Source of the DNA: Nonomuraea solani
GTDB lineage: Bacteria; Actinomycetota; Actinomycetes; Streptosporangiales; Streptosporangiaceae
NCBI RefSeq assembly: GCF_900108335.1
Contig: NZ_FNVT01000004.1
Location: forward strand, 186,001 to 250,000
Direction of reading: 5' to 3'
Length of the DNA stretch: 64,000 nucleotides
Part shown: piece after piece, positions 22,551-31,684 of the stretch
Layout of the letters: every line of letters begins with the position of its first letter
How positions within the stretch are numbered: position 1 is the stretch's first letter
Position numbers and translations under genes: made by a program
The notes under the pieces: model-generated
Databases searched by the model: none
The model's input: the letters and a program-made list of their open reading frames with translations, nothing else
What the model was told of the DNA's origin: nothing

Positions 22551-23414
22551 CTAACGCCGCCACAACATGGCTTTCCGCTGGATAAGCACGCGAGAATCAT
22601 CCTCATCCAGCGCTTCTGACCGAGTGTGGTCAAAAGCTGTTTCGTATCCGGCCACTCGTTCGAGGTCATCGACGAAGTGGGCAGTATACAGGTGCTCTAG
22701 GTACACAACATCATCAAAGGCGGAAAACTTCAGGTGAATAAACGCACCGGTGTTAACCGGATGAAGTGAGTCCAAGGTGAGAACTTGGACACTCACGTGC
22801 GGCAACAGGGAGATCTCCAGCAGATGCTCCATCTGCTCGCGCATCACCGACGGCTCACCGAAGCGGCGCATCAGCGCCGACTCGTCGAGCACCACGGTAT
22901 AGGCGCAGGGATCGATCCTGTGCAGCACGCGCTGCTGCCTGTCGAGCCGGGCCTCGACCCGGCTTCTGACACCGCTGTGCGTGATGCGCGCGATGCCCCG
23001 AGTCGCCAGAATCACTTCTCTGGCATAATCCTCGGTCTGCAGCAGGCCAGGCACCACCTGGGGTTCCCAGTTGCGCTGGAATGTCGCCTCAGCCTCCAGC
23101 CCGAGGAATCTTGTGTATTCCTCGGGCAGCGAGTCTTCGTAATCCTCCCACCAGCCGCGCTGTTCCGCATCCCGCAACAGGCCGAAGAGCTCATCAATTT
23201 TCTCTCCGTCGACGCGGTAGAGCTTCGCCATGGCCTTGATGTCGTCACCACTGGGCATGGTCTTGGCGGCTTCGATGCGGCTGACCTTACTGGGCGACCA
23301 GCCGAGCTCTCTGGCCGCCTTGGCGCCGGTGAACTTCCGCCGCTCGCGGAGGAGCCGCAGCTCCTGGCCCAGCCTTAGTCGCCGTACGGTGGGGCTGCCC
23401 TGCTGCGATGGCAC
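22551..23414 (-). CDS. XRE regulator with DUF5753 domain (Scr1/WhiJ-like)
   Basis: 287 residues. The N-terminal helix-turn-helix (RRLRLGQELRLLRERRKFTG, KAARELGWSPSKVSRIEAAK) occupies about 10-70. The DUF5753 domain follows, with characteristic YLGLEAEA-like (FLGLEAEAT), PGLLQTEDYAR, VVLDESALMRR and LHPVNTGAFIHLKF segments. Pairing with DUF397 is the usual WhiJ-type module, of which actinomycete genomes hold many copies, with roles in development and antibiotic production. The gene precedes DUF397 on the same strand. Confidence 0.93.
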   Translation of the reverse strand: MPSQQGSPTVRRLRLGQELRLLRERRKFTGAKAARELGWSPSKVSRIEAAKTMPSGDDIKAMAKLYRVDGEKIDELFGLLRDAEQRGWWEDYEDSLPEEYTRFLGLEAEATFQRNWEPQVVPGLLQTEDYAREVILATRGIARITHSGVRSRVEARLDRQQRVLHRIDPCAYTVVLDESALMRRFGEPSVMREQMEHLLEISLLPHVSVQVLTLDSLHPVNTGAFIHLKFSAFDDVVYLEHLYTAHFVDDLERVAGYETAFDHTRSEALDEDDSRVLIQRKAMLWRR

Positions 23415-23750
23415 CGTCCACTCTCCTTCTCGGGAATGAAGGTGTAGCCGGGAGGATCCGTTTGGGACCCGGCATTCTGGGCCGTTCGCCTAATCTTACA
23501 CTGCAAGTTGCATGTGTAGTGCCGTATGGGCTTGCCAGAAGGCTTTCATGGGGAGAGCGTGGGAGCAAGAGGAGCGCGCGCCCACCCCCTCTGTCGTGGG
23601 CTTTCGACACTTCTCGTGCAAGTTGCAGGGCAAGGCAACCAGCAAGTAGCGAAGAAAGTTATTTCTTCCCTTGCTCAAGGCCTTGCAGCATCGACTACCT
23701 CGGGGGACGATCAGACCCAGGAGGGATCTCGAGTGGTGAGGAGGCCGGAC

Positions 23751-23894
23751 ATGACAGCACGGCCGTACGCATCGGGCCTTCCCGTAACGATCGCGCGCCC
23801 GTTCAAGGGCCGCCTCGCCGGCAGCGTCGCCGTCCCGGATAGGAAACTTCGCCCTAGGGAGGCCGCTTGCCGGAGGGATCGCGTAAAAGCCTGA
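23751..23894 (+). CDS. Possible 47-residue basic protein
   Basis: ATG at 23751 is preceded by GTGAGGAGGCCGGAC, an excellent ribosome site, and opens 47 codons (MTARPYASGLPVTIARPFKG, then a Lys/Arg-rich tail ending RDRVKA). No family recognised. It lies in an otherwise empty 640-base stretch (23415-24053), where I see no other gene. It may be a real small gene of the following module or a chance ORF. Confidence 0.35.
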   Translation: MTARPYASGLPVTIARPFKGRLAGSVAVPDRKLRPREAACRRDRVKA

Positions 23895-24053
23895 ACCACG
23901 TTGAGAGAGTCCGCTCATTCGAGCGTGTGAAATGCCGGGCCGAGGCTGACCACCAGGTCGCCGCATATGGGCTGCCACCCTGCGGCGGGACCGGTCATCA
24001 GCCATCGGACCGGCCAAGAAGCCACCTCTAAATTGCCGCGAAAGGGGTCTTCT

Positions 24054-24269
24054 ATGTACTCACAAGGTACCAAGGGACTCAGCCGAATCAAGTCCCGGAT
24101 CCGGGAACTCATCGCACTCGCCGATCGCGAAATCTGCATGGAGCCCGACGAATTCGCCTACCGCATCGGCTGGACCGTGGCCAGGACGGGCTTCGGCTCC
24201 CGCTGCTACCGCGACCCACGCTTCGACCAGCTCAAGCTGCCACACCGGGTCATCGAGGAGGTGTCCTGA
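24054..24269 (+). CDS. Small hypothetical protein, mobile-element-like
   Basis: 71 residues from ATG 24054 with AAAGGGG upstream. Sequence is helical and basic (SRIKSRIRELIALADREICM, then EFAYRIGWTVARTGFGSRCY). It ends one base before the next gene, so they form a tight pair. I do not recognise it with certainty; similar short ORFs stand before the membrane protein of actinomycete conjugative elements, which is inference. Confidence 0.6.
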   Translation: MYSQGTKGLSRIKSRIRELIALADREICMEPDEFAYRIGWTVARTGFGSRCYRDPRFDQLKLPHRVIEEVS

Positions 24270-24270
24270 C

Positions 24271-24918
24271 ATGTCCAGGAATCCTCGTAACCAGATCTAC
24301 CCCGCCTATGAGGACCTTCCAGCGCCCCGCGGGGGCGGGCCGCTGGTCAGGCTCTGGCGCATCCGTACCGAACTGTTGCTGCTCGCCGGGCTGGCGCTCT
24401 TCACACTGACCCTGCTCGGTGCGACCCAGGAGGGCAGATGGGTGCCCTTCGTCCTGCTGACCAGCGCGATCTCCGTGCCGGCCGCCACGAAGGTCGGCCG
24501 TAACTGGATCACCGCGCACTTCTGGTGCGTGGTCTCCCGGCACCGCCTGCAGCGGGTCTGCCTGGAGACCACCATGCACACCAGGGCCGGCCGCATCCCG
24601 CTGGTGCTCTGGATCACGCCCACCTCCACCGGGGAGAAGGCGCTGATCCTGACCAGGGCGGGCATCTGCGCCGAGGAGTTCGAGGCCTACAGCGAGGAGA
24701 TCGCGGCGGCCTGCTGGGCGCGCGGCGTGAACGTCTATCGGCACCGCCGCCGGGCCCAGTTCGTGATCGTGGAGATCGTCAGACGGGACGAGGTGCCGGG
24801 CTCCATCACCCCGGGACTCGACCGTCTCTACGGGCGACGAGCCTGGATCTCGTTGAGACCCGAGCTTGAGGAGCCGCCTGATCTGCGCACCGAGGTGGAG
24901 CTGCGCCAGGCTGCCTGA
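24271..24918 (+). CDS. Two-helix membrane protein resembling a conjugative-element transfer protein
   Basis: 215 residues. Two adjacent hydrophobic segments lie at about 32-48 (TELLLLAGLALFTLTLLGA) and 57-70 (FVLLTSAISVPAA). A cytoplasmic domain follows with the pattern RLQRVCLETTMHTRAGRIPLVLW and ALILTRAGICAEEFEAYSEEIAAACWARGV. This layout resembles the protein that precedes the FtsK/TraB translocase in actinomycete integrative elements. No translocase, integrase or att site follows, so if the assignment is right this is a relic or a domesticated pair. A strong terminator follows. Confidence 0.65.
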   Translation: MSRNPRNQIYPAYEDLPAPRGGGPLVRLWRIRTELLLLAGLALFTLTLLGATQEGRWVPFVLLTSAISVPAATKVGRNWITAHFWCVVSRHRLQRVCLETTMHTRAGRIPLVLWITPTSTGEKALILTRAGICAEEFEAYSEEIAAACWARGVNVYRHRRRAQFVIVEIVRRDEVPGSITPGLDRLYGRRAWISLRPELEEPPDLRTEVELRQAA

Positions 24919-24967
24919 AGGCTCACTGAAACCCCGGGGAATCCGGGAAATTCCCTGGGGGGTGCGA

Positions 24968-24996
24968 GCCCCGGAGGCCGCGGGGGCCTCCGGGGC
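24968..24996 (+). terminator. Strong terminator hairpin
   Basis: Perfect 12-bp stem GCCCCGGAGGCC (24968-24979) / GGCCTCCGGGGC (24985-24996), 5-base loop, followed by TTCCCC. It separates the two-gene module from the oxidoreductase gene. Confidence 0.8.
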
Positions 24997-25056
24997 TTCC
25001 CCATGCGCCCGGGAGAAGCCAAGATGAGTTCATCTGGCGAACTCAGGAGTGTCGTG

Positions 25057-27237
25057 ATGACGTCGACCGTCCACCGGACCTGTCCCCTCTGCGAGGCCGT
25101 CTGCGGCCTGACCCTCACCCTCGACGACGGCGGGCACGTGACCAGCGTGCGCGGCGACAAGGAGGACCCGTTCAGCAAGGGGTTCATCTGCCCTAAGGGC
25201 GCCAGTCTCGGCCGGCTCGACGAGGACCCCGACCGCCTGCGCAAGCCCCTCATCCGGGAGGGCGACCTGTGGCGCGAGGTCGGCTGGGACGAGGCGTTCG
25301 CCGCCGTACGGGCGGGACTCGGCCAGGTCACCGACCGTCAGTCCATCGCGATCTACCTCGGCAACCCGAACGCCCACAGCATGGCGGGCGCCCTGTACGG
25401 CGCTCCCCTCATCAAGGCGCTCGGCACCCGCAACGTCTTCTCCGCCAGCACCGCCGACCAGATGCCCAAGCACGTGGCCAGCGGGCTCATGTTCGGCCAT
25501 CCGCTGGCCATCCCGGTGCCCGACCTGGACAGGACCGACCACCTGCTGATGCTGGGGGCCAACCCGCTGGAGTCCAACGGGTCCCTGTGCACCGCCCCCG
25601 ACTTCCCCGGCCGGCTGAAGGCCCTGCGGGCGCGGGGCGGGCGGCTGGTCGTGGTCGATCCGCGCCGCACGCGTACGGCGGCGCTGGCGGACGAGCACGT
25701 GTTCGTCCGCCCGGGGACGGACGCGTACCTGCTGTTCGGCATCGTCCACACCCTGTTCGCCGAGGACCTGGTCGCCCTGCGGCATCAGGTCAACGGGCTC
25801 GACCAGGTGCGGGAGGCGGCCAAGCACTTCCCGCCCGAGGTGGTGTCCCGGCGTACCGGGGTGCCCGCCGCGGTGATCGTGCGGCTGGCCAGGGAGCTGG
25901 CGGCGGCGCGGACGGCGGCCGTCTACGCCAGGATCGGCACCTGCACGGCCGAGTTCGGGACGCTGGCCCAGTGGCTGGTCGATGTGCTCAACGTGCTCAC
26001 CGGCAACCTCGACCGGCCGGGCGGCGCCATGTTCCCCAAGCCCGCGACCGAGTTCGGGGCGCGGCGCAGGCCGTACCAGGTGGGGCGGTGGAAGAGCCGC
26101 GTCCGAGGGCTGCCCGAGGCGAACGGTGAGCTGCCGGTGGCCACGCTCGCCGACGAGATCGAGACGCCCGGCGAGGGCCGGATCAGGGTGTTGCTGACGG
26201 TCGCGGGCAACCCCGTGCTGTCGGCGCCCCACGGGGACCGGCTGGACACGGCGTTCGGGCGGCTCGACTTCATGGTGAGCGTGGACCCGTACCTGAACGA
26301 GACCACCAAGCACGCTAACGTCATCCTGCCCCCGCCCCGCGTGCTGCAGTCGGGGCACTACGACTTCGCGCTGCTCGGGTTCGCCGTCCGCAACTACGCG
26401 CGCTACTCGCCGCCGTCACTGCCGCTGGAGGGGCAGCCATCGGAGGCCCAGATCCTCGCCAGGCTGGCCATGATCGCTTCGGGGCTCGAAGGGGACCTGG
26501 ACGCGTTCGTGATCGACGAGATGCTGCGTAAGGCCGCGGAGACGCCCGGTTCGGGCATCGAGGGGCGCGACGTCGCCGAGCTGCGCGACCTGCTGGAGGG
26601 TGAGACGGGCGGCGAGCGCCGGCTCGACCTCATGCTCAGGCTCGGCCCCTACGGCGAGTGGGCCGGCAAGGGCGACCTGTCGCTGCGCAAGCTGCTCGAC
26701 AACCCGCACGGCCTGGACCTGGGCGCGCTGGAGCCCCGGCTGGACGAGGTGCTCAAGACGGCCTCTGGCCTGATCGAGCTGGCGCCGCCGCGGCTCATCG
26801 AGGACGTGGAGCGGCTGCGCGGCAAGATGGACGAGGAGCCGCCGGAGATCGTCCTGATCGGGCGGCGCCACCTGCGCTCCAACAACAGCTGGCTGCACAA
26901 CGTGGGCACTCTGGTCGGCGGCAGCAACACCTGCACGCTGCAGATCAACCCGGCCGACGTGGCCAGGCTCGGGCTGGCGGAAGAGGCCGTGGTCCGCTCG
27001 GCGAAGGGCCAGGTCACGGTGCCGCTCGAACCCACCGACAGCATCATGCCGGGCGTGGTGAGCCTGCCGCACGGCTGGGGCCACGCGGGCAGCGCCCAGA
27101 GCGTGGCGGCCGAGCACGCGGGCGTCAGCGTCAACACGCTGACGGACGAATCCGCCGTCGATGTTCCAAGTGGTAACGCAGTGTTCAACGGAGTTCCGGT
27201 CACGATTTCACCAACCGGGGTGATCACCGCACATTAG
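25057..27237 (+). CDS. Molybdopterin-dependent oxidoreductase with N-terminal [4Fe-4S] site
   Basis: Bis-MGD enzyme of the DMSO reductase/formate dehydrogenase-like superfamily. ATG 25057 has AGGAG 8 bases upstream and gives 726 residues; upstream in-frame starts at 25003 or 25024 lie against the terminator. The cluster motif CPLCEAVC-x-ICPKG is at residues 9-45. Molybdopterin motifs include GANPLESNGS, VVVDPRRTRTA, a catalytic region near residue 130 and the C-terminal dinucleotide-binding domain with NNSWLHNVGTLVGG and LPHGWGHAGS. The likely substrate is not clear; no fdh partner subunits are adjacent. Confidence 0.92.
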   Translation: MTSTVHRTCPLCEAVCGLTLTLDDGGHVTSVRGDKEDPFSKGFICPKGASLGRLDEDPDRLRKPLIREGDLWREVGWDEAFAAVRAGLGQVTDRQSIAIYLGNPNAHSMAGALYGAPLIKALGTRNVFSASTADQMPKHVASGLMFGHPLAIPVPDLDRTDHLLMLGANPLESNGSLCTAPDFPGRLKALRARGGRLVVVDPRRTRTAALADEHVFVRPGTDAYLLFGIVHTLFAEDLVALRHQVNGLDQVREAAKHFPPEVVSRRTGVPAAVIVRLARELAAARTAAVYARIGTCTAEFGTLAQWLVDVLNVLTGNLDRPGGAMFPKPATEFGARRRPYQVGRWKSRVRGLPEANGELPVATLADEIETPGEGRIRVLLTVAGNPVLSAPHGDRLDTAFGRLDFMVSVDPYLNETTKHANVILPPPRVLQSGHYDFALLGFAVRNYARYSPPSLPLEGQPSEAQILARLAMIASGLEGDLDAFVIDEMLRKAAETPGSGIEGRDVAELRDLLEGETGGERRLDLMLRLGPYGEWAGKGDLSLRKLLDNPHGLDLGALEPRLDEVLKTASGLIELAPPRLIEDVERLRGKMDEEPPEIVLIGRRHLRSNNSWLHNVGTLVGGSNTCTLQINPADVARLGLAEEAVVRSAKGQVTVPLEPTDSIMPGVVSLPHGWGHAGSAQSVAAEHAGVSVNTLTDESAVDVPSGNAVFNGVPVTISPTGVITAH

Positions 27238-27238
27238 G

Positions 27239-27850
27239 GTGTCGCGCGTGACTATCGCGCCAGAAGAGGACCGCCTGAACGCCCAGATCGCCTTCGCCAT
27301 CGAGATCGACAAGTTGAAGCGGATCATCCGCCGCAACCATCTGATCGACGGTTCGCGGCGGGAGAACACCGCAGAGCACTCTTGGTACGTGGGCACGCTG
27401 GCGATGGTCCTCGGCGAGCATGCTCCACCGGGAACCGATCTCCAGCGGGTGGTGGCCATGCTGTTGGTGCACGACCTGGTGGAGATCGACGCCGGTGACA
27501 CCTTCGTGTACGACGTCGTGGCGGTCGCGGCCCAGGCGGAGGCCGAACGGCGGGCCGCCGACCGCATTTTCGGCCTGTTGCCCGCCGAGCAGGCCAAACA
27601 TCTGAGGGAGCTCTGGGACGAGTTCGAGGCCAGGGACACCCCGGAGGCGAAGTTCGCCAAGGCCCTCGACCGTTTCGCCCCGATCCTGGCCAACCACCAT
27701 ACCGAGGGCGGCACGTGGCCACTGTTCAAGGTGAAGGCCGAACAGGTCAGGGAGAAGGTCCGGATCATCGGGGAAGGCTCGCCCACATTGGGCGCGTACG
27801 CCCAGGAGCTGGTCGAACTCTCCGTGGCCAGGGGACACCTCTCCGAGTGA
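27239..27850 (+). CDS. HD-domain phosphohydrolase (YfbR/HDDC2-like)
   Basis: 203 residues from GTG 27239, or 200 from GTG 27248. The HD-domain residues are visible: AEHSWYVG (first His), LLVHDLVEIDAGDT (HD pair) and a final Asp in KALDRFAPILANHH. This group (E. coli YfbR, human HDDC2) hydrolyses deoxynucleoside 5'-monophosphates with divalent metal. It directly follows the molybdopterin gene with 1 base between stop and start. Confidence 0.88.
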   Translation: MSRVTIAPEEDRLNAQIAFAIEIDKLKRIIRRNHLIDGSRRENTAEHSWYVGTLAMVLGEHAPPGTDLQRVVAMLLVHDLVEIDAGDTFVYDVVAVAAQAEAERRAADRIFGLLPAEQAKHLRELWDEFEARDTPEAKFAKALDRFAPILANHHTEGGTWPLFKVKAEQVREKVRIIGEGSPTLGAYAQELVELSVARGHLSE

Positions 27851-27880
27851 TCCCCTCATGGCTGGGGTAGGGGACTTGTC

Positions 27881-28789
27881 GTGAAAGAGACAGTACGAGC
27901 GAGACGACGGCAATTGCGAAGTTTCGCCGGGCCAGTTGCCATCGCCGATCGGCTCGAAAAGTCGAAGGCCATGGACAAACCGGTCAGGGTGCTGGCCAAG
28001 GCCGTACGCCGGCGCCTGCGCCAGGGCCGGCTACGCGACCTGCTGCACGGCGTCCCCCTCGGGGAGCCGGTGCACCCGCCGCTGGCGACGGTGAGTCTGG
28101 GCTGCTGGATCTCGACGGCCGTCCTCGACCTGGCGGGCGCCGACCCGCGGGCCTCACGCCTGCTGCTGGCCACGGGCCTGGTCAACGCGCTGCCCACGGC
28201 GGCGGCCGGGCTGACCGACTGGTCCTCACTGCACCGCGAGCAGCAGCGCGTGGGCTTCGTCCACATGATGGCGAACATGGCCGCGCTCGGCCTGTTCTCC
28301 GCCTCGCTGCTGGCCCGCGTGCGCGGGCGCGAGAAACCTGGCCGGATGCTCTCCTACGCCGGCCTCGGCGTGGGCGGTCTCGGCGCCTATCTCGGCGGCC
28401 ACCTGGCCTACCGGCAGGCCGCGGGGGCCAACCACGCGCCGCAGGTCACCCACCTGGTGCCGCTGGGCTGGCACGACCTGTGCCCGCTCAAGGACCTGCC
28501 CGACGGCAGGCCGGTGGCGCGGCGGCTGGGCTACATCCAGCTCTTCGTGCTGCGCCAGGGCGACGGCGTGACCGTGCTCGCCGACCATTGCCCGCACCTC
28601 GCCGGCCCGCTGCACCAGGGCAGGCTCGTCATGGAGGACGGGGAGGCGTGCGTGGTGTGCCCGTGGCACAGCAGCACGTTCCGGCTGACCGACGGCTCGG
28701 TGAAGCACGGCCCGGCGACCGCGCCGGCGCCCACGTTCGAGACCCGCATCAGGCGGGACGGCACGATCCAGGTGCGGCCCGCCACTTGA
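27881..28789 (+). CDS. Rieske [2Fe-2S] protein with DUF2231 membrane domain
   Basis: 302 residues from GTG 27881. Residues about 60-185 form a DUF2231-type membrane region of about four helices (LATVSLGCWISTAVLDLAG, LLLATGLVNALPTAAAGL, VHMMANMAALGLFSASLLA, LGVGGLGAYLGGHLAY). Residues about 200-300 form a Rieske domain with cluster motifs DHCPHLAGPL (near 237) and CPWHSSTF (near 260), both Cys-x-His and Cys-x2-His present. It probably transfers electrons at the membrane. Its partner is unknown; it may serve the upstream molybdoenzyme. Confidence 0.92.
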   Translation: MKETVRARRRQLRSFAGPVAIADRLEKSKAMDKPVRVLAKAVRRRLRQGRLRDLLHGVPLGEPVHPPLATVSLGCWISTAVLDLAGADPRASRLLLATGLVNALPTAAAGLTDWSSLHREQQRVGFVHMMANMAALGLFSASLLARVRGREKPGRMLSYAGLGVGGLGAYLGGHLAYRQAAGANHAPQVTHLVPLGWHDLCPLKDLPDGRPVARRLGYIQLFVLRQGDGVTVLADHCPHLAGPLHQGRLVMEDGEACVVCPWHSSTFRLTDGSVKHGPATAPAPTFETRIRRDGTIQVRPAT

Positions 28790-28823
28790 CCTGAAGTTTG
28801 GTTGAGGTCCTACGGTCGGGTCC

Positions 28824-29645
28824 ATGAGCAAAATCCTTGTGACCGGCGCGACCGGAAATGTGGGCAGGCACGTGGTCTCCCAGCTCGCCGAGGCGGGCTT
28901 GGAGGTGCGCGCCCTGGCCAGGAACCCCGAGCGGGCCGCGCTGCCCGTGGAGACCGTGCGCGGTGACCTCACCGTGCCCGAGACGCTGGAGCCCGCGCTG
29001 GACGGCGTGGAGAGCGTGTTCCTGCTCTGGCCCGGCTTCTCCACGGGCAACGCCGGGGAGCTGATCACGACCATCGCCAAGCACGCGCGGCGCGTGGTCT
29101 ACCTGTCGGCGCACGTGCCGGACGAGGGAGACTCGACGCACTACCAGCAGATCGAGGGGCTGATCCGGCATTCGGGGCTCGGGTGGACCTTCCTGCGGCC
29201 CGGCGGTTTCGCGGCCAACACGCTGGGCTGGGCCGATCAGATCAGACAGGGCGTGGTGCGCTGGCCGTTCGGGCAGGCGTCCAGGGCGCTGATCCACGAG
29301 AAGGACATCGCGGCGGTGGCCGTGCACGTGCTCACCTCCGGCGGGCACAACGGCGCCGCGTACGTCCTCAGCGGCCCCGACGAGCTGACCCAGGCCGAGC
29401 AGGTGCGCGTGATCGGCGAGGTGGTCGGACGTGAGGTGCGCTGGGAGGACCAGCCGCTCGACGAGGCCCGCGAGCTGCTCATGGCGGCCTGGGGCGAGGC
29501 GGCGTTCGTGGAGGGCGCGCTGACGACGTGGGAGAGCTTCGTGGACCACCCGGAGAGGGCGACCGGCACCGTGGAGAAGCTGCTGGGCCGGCCCGCGCTG
29601 AGTTTCCGCCGGTGGGCGGAGGACCACGCCGCGGACTTCAGCTGA
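28824..29645 (+). CDS. NmrA-like NAD(P)-binding protein
   Basis: 273 residues of the atypical short-chain dehydrogenase/NmrA family. The N-terminal cofactor motif is ILVTGATGNVGRHVVSQL. The family's usual FLRPGGFAANTL and the later INDIAAVA-like HEKDIAAVAVHVL segments are seen. No YxxxK catalytic pair is evident, so it may be a sensor or a reductase of unknown substrate. Its 3' end overlaps the convergent small gene by 8 bases. Confidence 0.88.
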   Translation: MSKILVTGATGNVGRHVVSQLAEAGLEVRALARNPERAALPVETVRGDLTVPETLEPALDGVESVFLLWPGFSTGNAGELITTIAKHARRVVYLSAHVPDEGDSTHYQQIEGLIRHSGLGWTFLRPGGFAANTLGWADQIRQGVVRWPFGQASRALIHEKDIAAVAVHVLTSGGHNGAAYVLSGPDELTQAEQVRVIGEVVGREVRWEDQPLDEARELLMAAWGEAAFVEGALTTWESFVDHPERATGTVEKLLGRPALSFRRWAEDHAADFS

Positions 29646-29874
29646 CTCCGTCGGCGGAGGGCTCGTCGGCGGGGTGCTCCACCAGGGCGAGGATGCGGCT
29701 GGACATGAACCTGGCCGTCCGGACGGGGGTGCCGCTGCGGGTGACCTCGCTCACCTCCACGAGTCCCCGCCGGGTGGCCACCTCGACCCGCCGGCCGGCG
29801 CGGGTGGCCCTGATCTCGTACGTGCGCGGTGAATCACCAGCATCGATGACGATTTCCACCCGGTCACCTTTCAT
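29638..29874 (-). CDS. Small conserved hypothetical protein
   Basis: 78 residues from ATG 29874, starting MKGDRVEIVIDAGDSPRTYE. It is a compact beta-rich protein (EIRATRAGRRVEVATRRGLVE), with a disordered acidic tail. No signal peptide. It lies 23 bases after the TauE gene on the same strand and probably belongs to the SPFH-TauE operon. Function unknown. Confidence 0.65.
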   Translation of the reverse strand: MKGDRVEIVIDAGDSPRTYEIRATRAGRRVEVATRRGLVEVSEVTRSGTPVRTARFMSSRILALVEHPADEPSADGVS

Positions 29875-29897
29875 GTCCGGGTTATACCCATAAGCCG

Positions 29898-30653
29898 TTA
29901 TCCGTACACCAGTACGATAATTGCCGCGACCCCGACGCACACGATGATCCCGCGCAGCACCGGCGCCGGGATCCGCCGCCCCAGCCGGGCACCCAGGAAC
30001 CCGCCGGCGATCGCGCCCAGCGCCACCCCGGCCACGGCCTGCCAGTCGACGTCCGCGACCACGACGAACAGCGCCGCCGCCACGCCGTTGACGATCAGCG
30101 CGAGGACGTTCTTGGCGGCGTTCACCCGCTGGAGGTGGTCGTCGAGGAAGATGCCGAGCAGGCCGATCAGCAGCACGCCCTGGGCGGCCCCGAAATATCC
30201 CCCATAGACGCCCGAGGCCAGCACCCCCAGCCACAGCGCCGTGCCCCCGTGCGGGTGCGGCCGGTCGCGGCGCGCGGCCACCCACGCGTTCAGCCTGGGC
30301 TGCACCAGGACCAGCAGGCAGGCCAGCGCGATCAGCGCGACCACCACGACCTCGAACACGTCGGGGTCGAGGAACAACAGCAGGATCCCGCCGGCCAGCG
30401 CCCCGATGGCCGAGGCCAGGCCCAGGCGCAGGAGTCGTTCGCGCTGGCCCTGGAGTTCGGCGCGGTAGCCGTACGCGGCCGTGAAGGAGCCGGGGACGAG
30501 CCCGATGGTGTTGGAGACGTTCGCCGTCACGGGATCGACGCCCAGCGCCACCAGTGTGGGGAACGTGATCAGCGAGCCCGACCCGACCACCGCGTTGATG
30601 GCGCCCGCCACCACCCCGGCCACGCAGATCGCGGCCAGTTCCCACCCCGTCAC
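29898..30653 (-). CDS. TauE/SafE-family membrane permease
   Basis: 251 residues from GTG 30653, with GAGGAGGG upstream. About eight membrane helices. Family motif GAINAVVGSGSLITFPTLVALG is at residues 17-38, with the second-half counterpart around GVYGGYFGAAQGVLLIGLLG at about 150-170. Members export or import sulfite, sulfoacetate or other organosulfonates; the substrate here is unknown. Operon with the SPFH gene 12 bases upstream. Confidence 0.92.
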   Translation of the reverse strand: MTGWELAAICVAGVVAGAINAVVGSGSLITFPTLVALGVDPVTANVSNTIGLVPGSFTAAYGYRAELQGQRERLLRLGLASAIGALAGGILLLFLDPDVFEVVVVALIALACLLVLVQPRLNAWVAARRDRPHPHGGTALWLGVLASGVYGGYFGAAQGVLLIGLLGIFLDDHLQRVNAAKNVLALIVNGVAAALFVVVADVDWQAVAGVALGAIAGGFLGARLGRRIPAPVLRGIIVCVGVAAIIVLVYG

Positions 30654-30665
30654 GAACCCTCCTCG

Positions 30666-31586
30666 CTAGGTGTCCGGGCTCTTGGGGGGTGTGAACAGGC
30701 CGCCCAGATTCTCCAGGACCTTGCCCATTTCCGATGGGACGATCCAGATTTTATTGGCGTCGCCCTTGGCGATCTCCGGCAGGGTCTGCAAGTACTGGTA
30801 GGCGAGCAGGTGCTGGTCCGGGTTCCCCTCGTGGATGGCCTTGAAGACCATGCCGATCGCGTCCGCCTGGCCCTTGGCGCGCATGGCCTGGGCCTCCGCC
30901 TCCGCCTGGGCGCGCAGCACGGCCGCCTCCGCCTCGCCCCGCGCCCGCAGCACCGACGCCTGCTTCTCGCCCTCGGCGGCCAGGATCGCGGCCTGGCGCT
31001 GCCCCTCGGCGGTCAGCACGGCGGCGCGCTTGTCGCGGTCGGCGCGCATCTGCTTCTCCATCGAGTCCTGGATGGAGGCGGGCGGGTCGATGGCCTTGAG
31101 CTCGACCCGGTTGACGCGGATGCCCCACTTGCCGGTGGCCTCGTCGAGCTCGCCGCGCAGCGCGGTGTTGATGTCCTCGCGCGAGGTCAGCGTGCGTTCC
31201 AGGTCCATGCCGCCGACCACGTTGCGCAGCGTGGTGACCGTGAGCTGCTCGACGCCGATGAGGAAGTTCGCGATCTCGTACGTGGCCGCCTTCGGATTGG
31301 TGACCTGGAAGTAGATGACGGTGTCGATGGACACCACCAGGTTGTCCGAGGTGATCACCGGCTGCGGCGGGAACGACACCACCTGTTCCCGCAGGTCGAT
31401 CATGTCCTTGATGCGGTCGATGAACGGCACCACCAGGTTGAGGCCCGGCGTGAGCGTGCGGTGGTAGCGGCCCAGCCGCTCGATGATGGCGGCCGTGGCC
31501 TGCGGGATGATGCGGATCGTGCGGGCCACGCCGAAGCCCACCGCAGCGACCACGACGATGGCGACGATGAGCTGCTCGACGGACAT
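30666..31586 (-). CDS. SPFH/stomatin-like membrane protein
   Basis: 306 residues. One N-terminal membrane helix (EQLIVAIVVVAAVGFGVA), then the SPFH/band-7 domain (RIIPQATAAIIERLGRYHRT, LNLVVPFIDRIKDMIDLREQV) to about 190. A long Ala/Glu/Arg coiled-coil (residues about 190-255, repeated AEGERQAAILAAEGEKQA-like segments) supports ring oligomers as in QmcA or flotillin-like microdomain proteins. First gene of the SPFH-TauE-small protein operon. NfeD, a common partner, is absent here. Confidence 0.93.
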   Translation of the reverse strand: MSVEQLIVAIVVVAAVGFGVARTIRIIPQATAAIIERLGRYHRTLTPGLNLVVPFIDRIKDMIDLREQVVSFPPQPVITSDNLVVSIDTVIYFQVTNPKAATYEIANFLIGVEQLTVTTLRNVVGGMDLERTLTSREDINTALRGELDEATGKWGIRVNRVELKAIDPPASIQDSMEKQMRADRDKRAAVLTAEGQRQAAILAAEGEKQASVLRARGEAEAAVLRAQAEAEAQAMRAKGQADAIGMVFKAIHEGNPDQHLLAYQYLQTLPEIAKGDANKIWIVPSEMGKVLENLGGLFTPPKSPDT

Positions 31587-31637
31587 GACGACGCTCCGAA
31601 GTCGAGGGAACCGACTCCGTAGATCCTATTTGGTTTC

Positions 31638-31659
31638 CGCATTTATCGTCATAAATGCG
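31638..31659. terminator. AT-rich hairpin downstream of ABC ATPase gene
   Basis: Perfect 9-bp stem CGCATTTAT / ATAAATGCG with a 4-base loop. Its low GC stands out. It lies between the ABC ATPase gene and the SPFH gene, so it may terminate the former or be an operator for the latter. Confidence 0.45.
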
Positions 31660-31684
31660 ATCTAGTGGGGCGCGGGCATACCAG

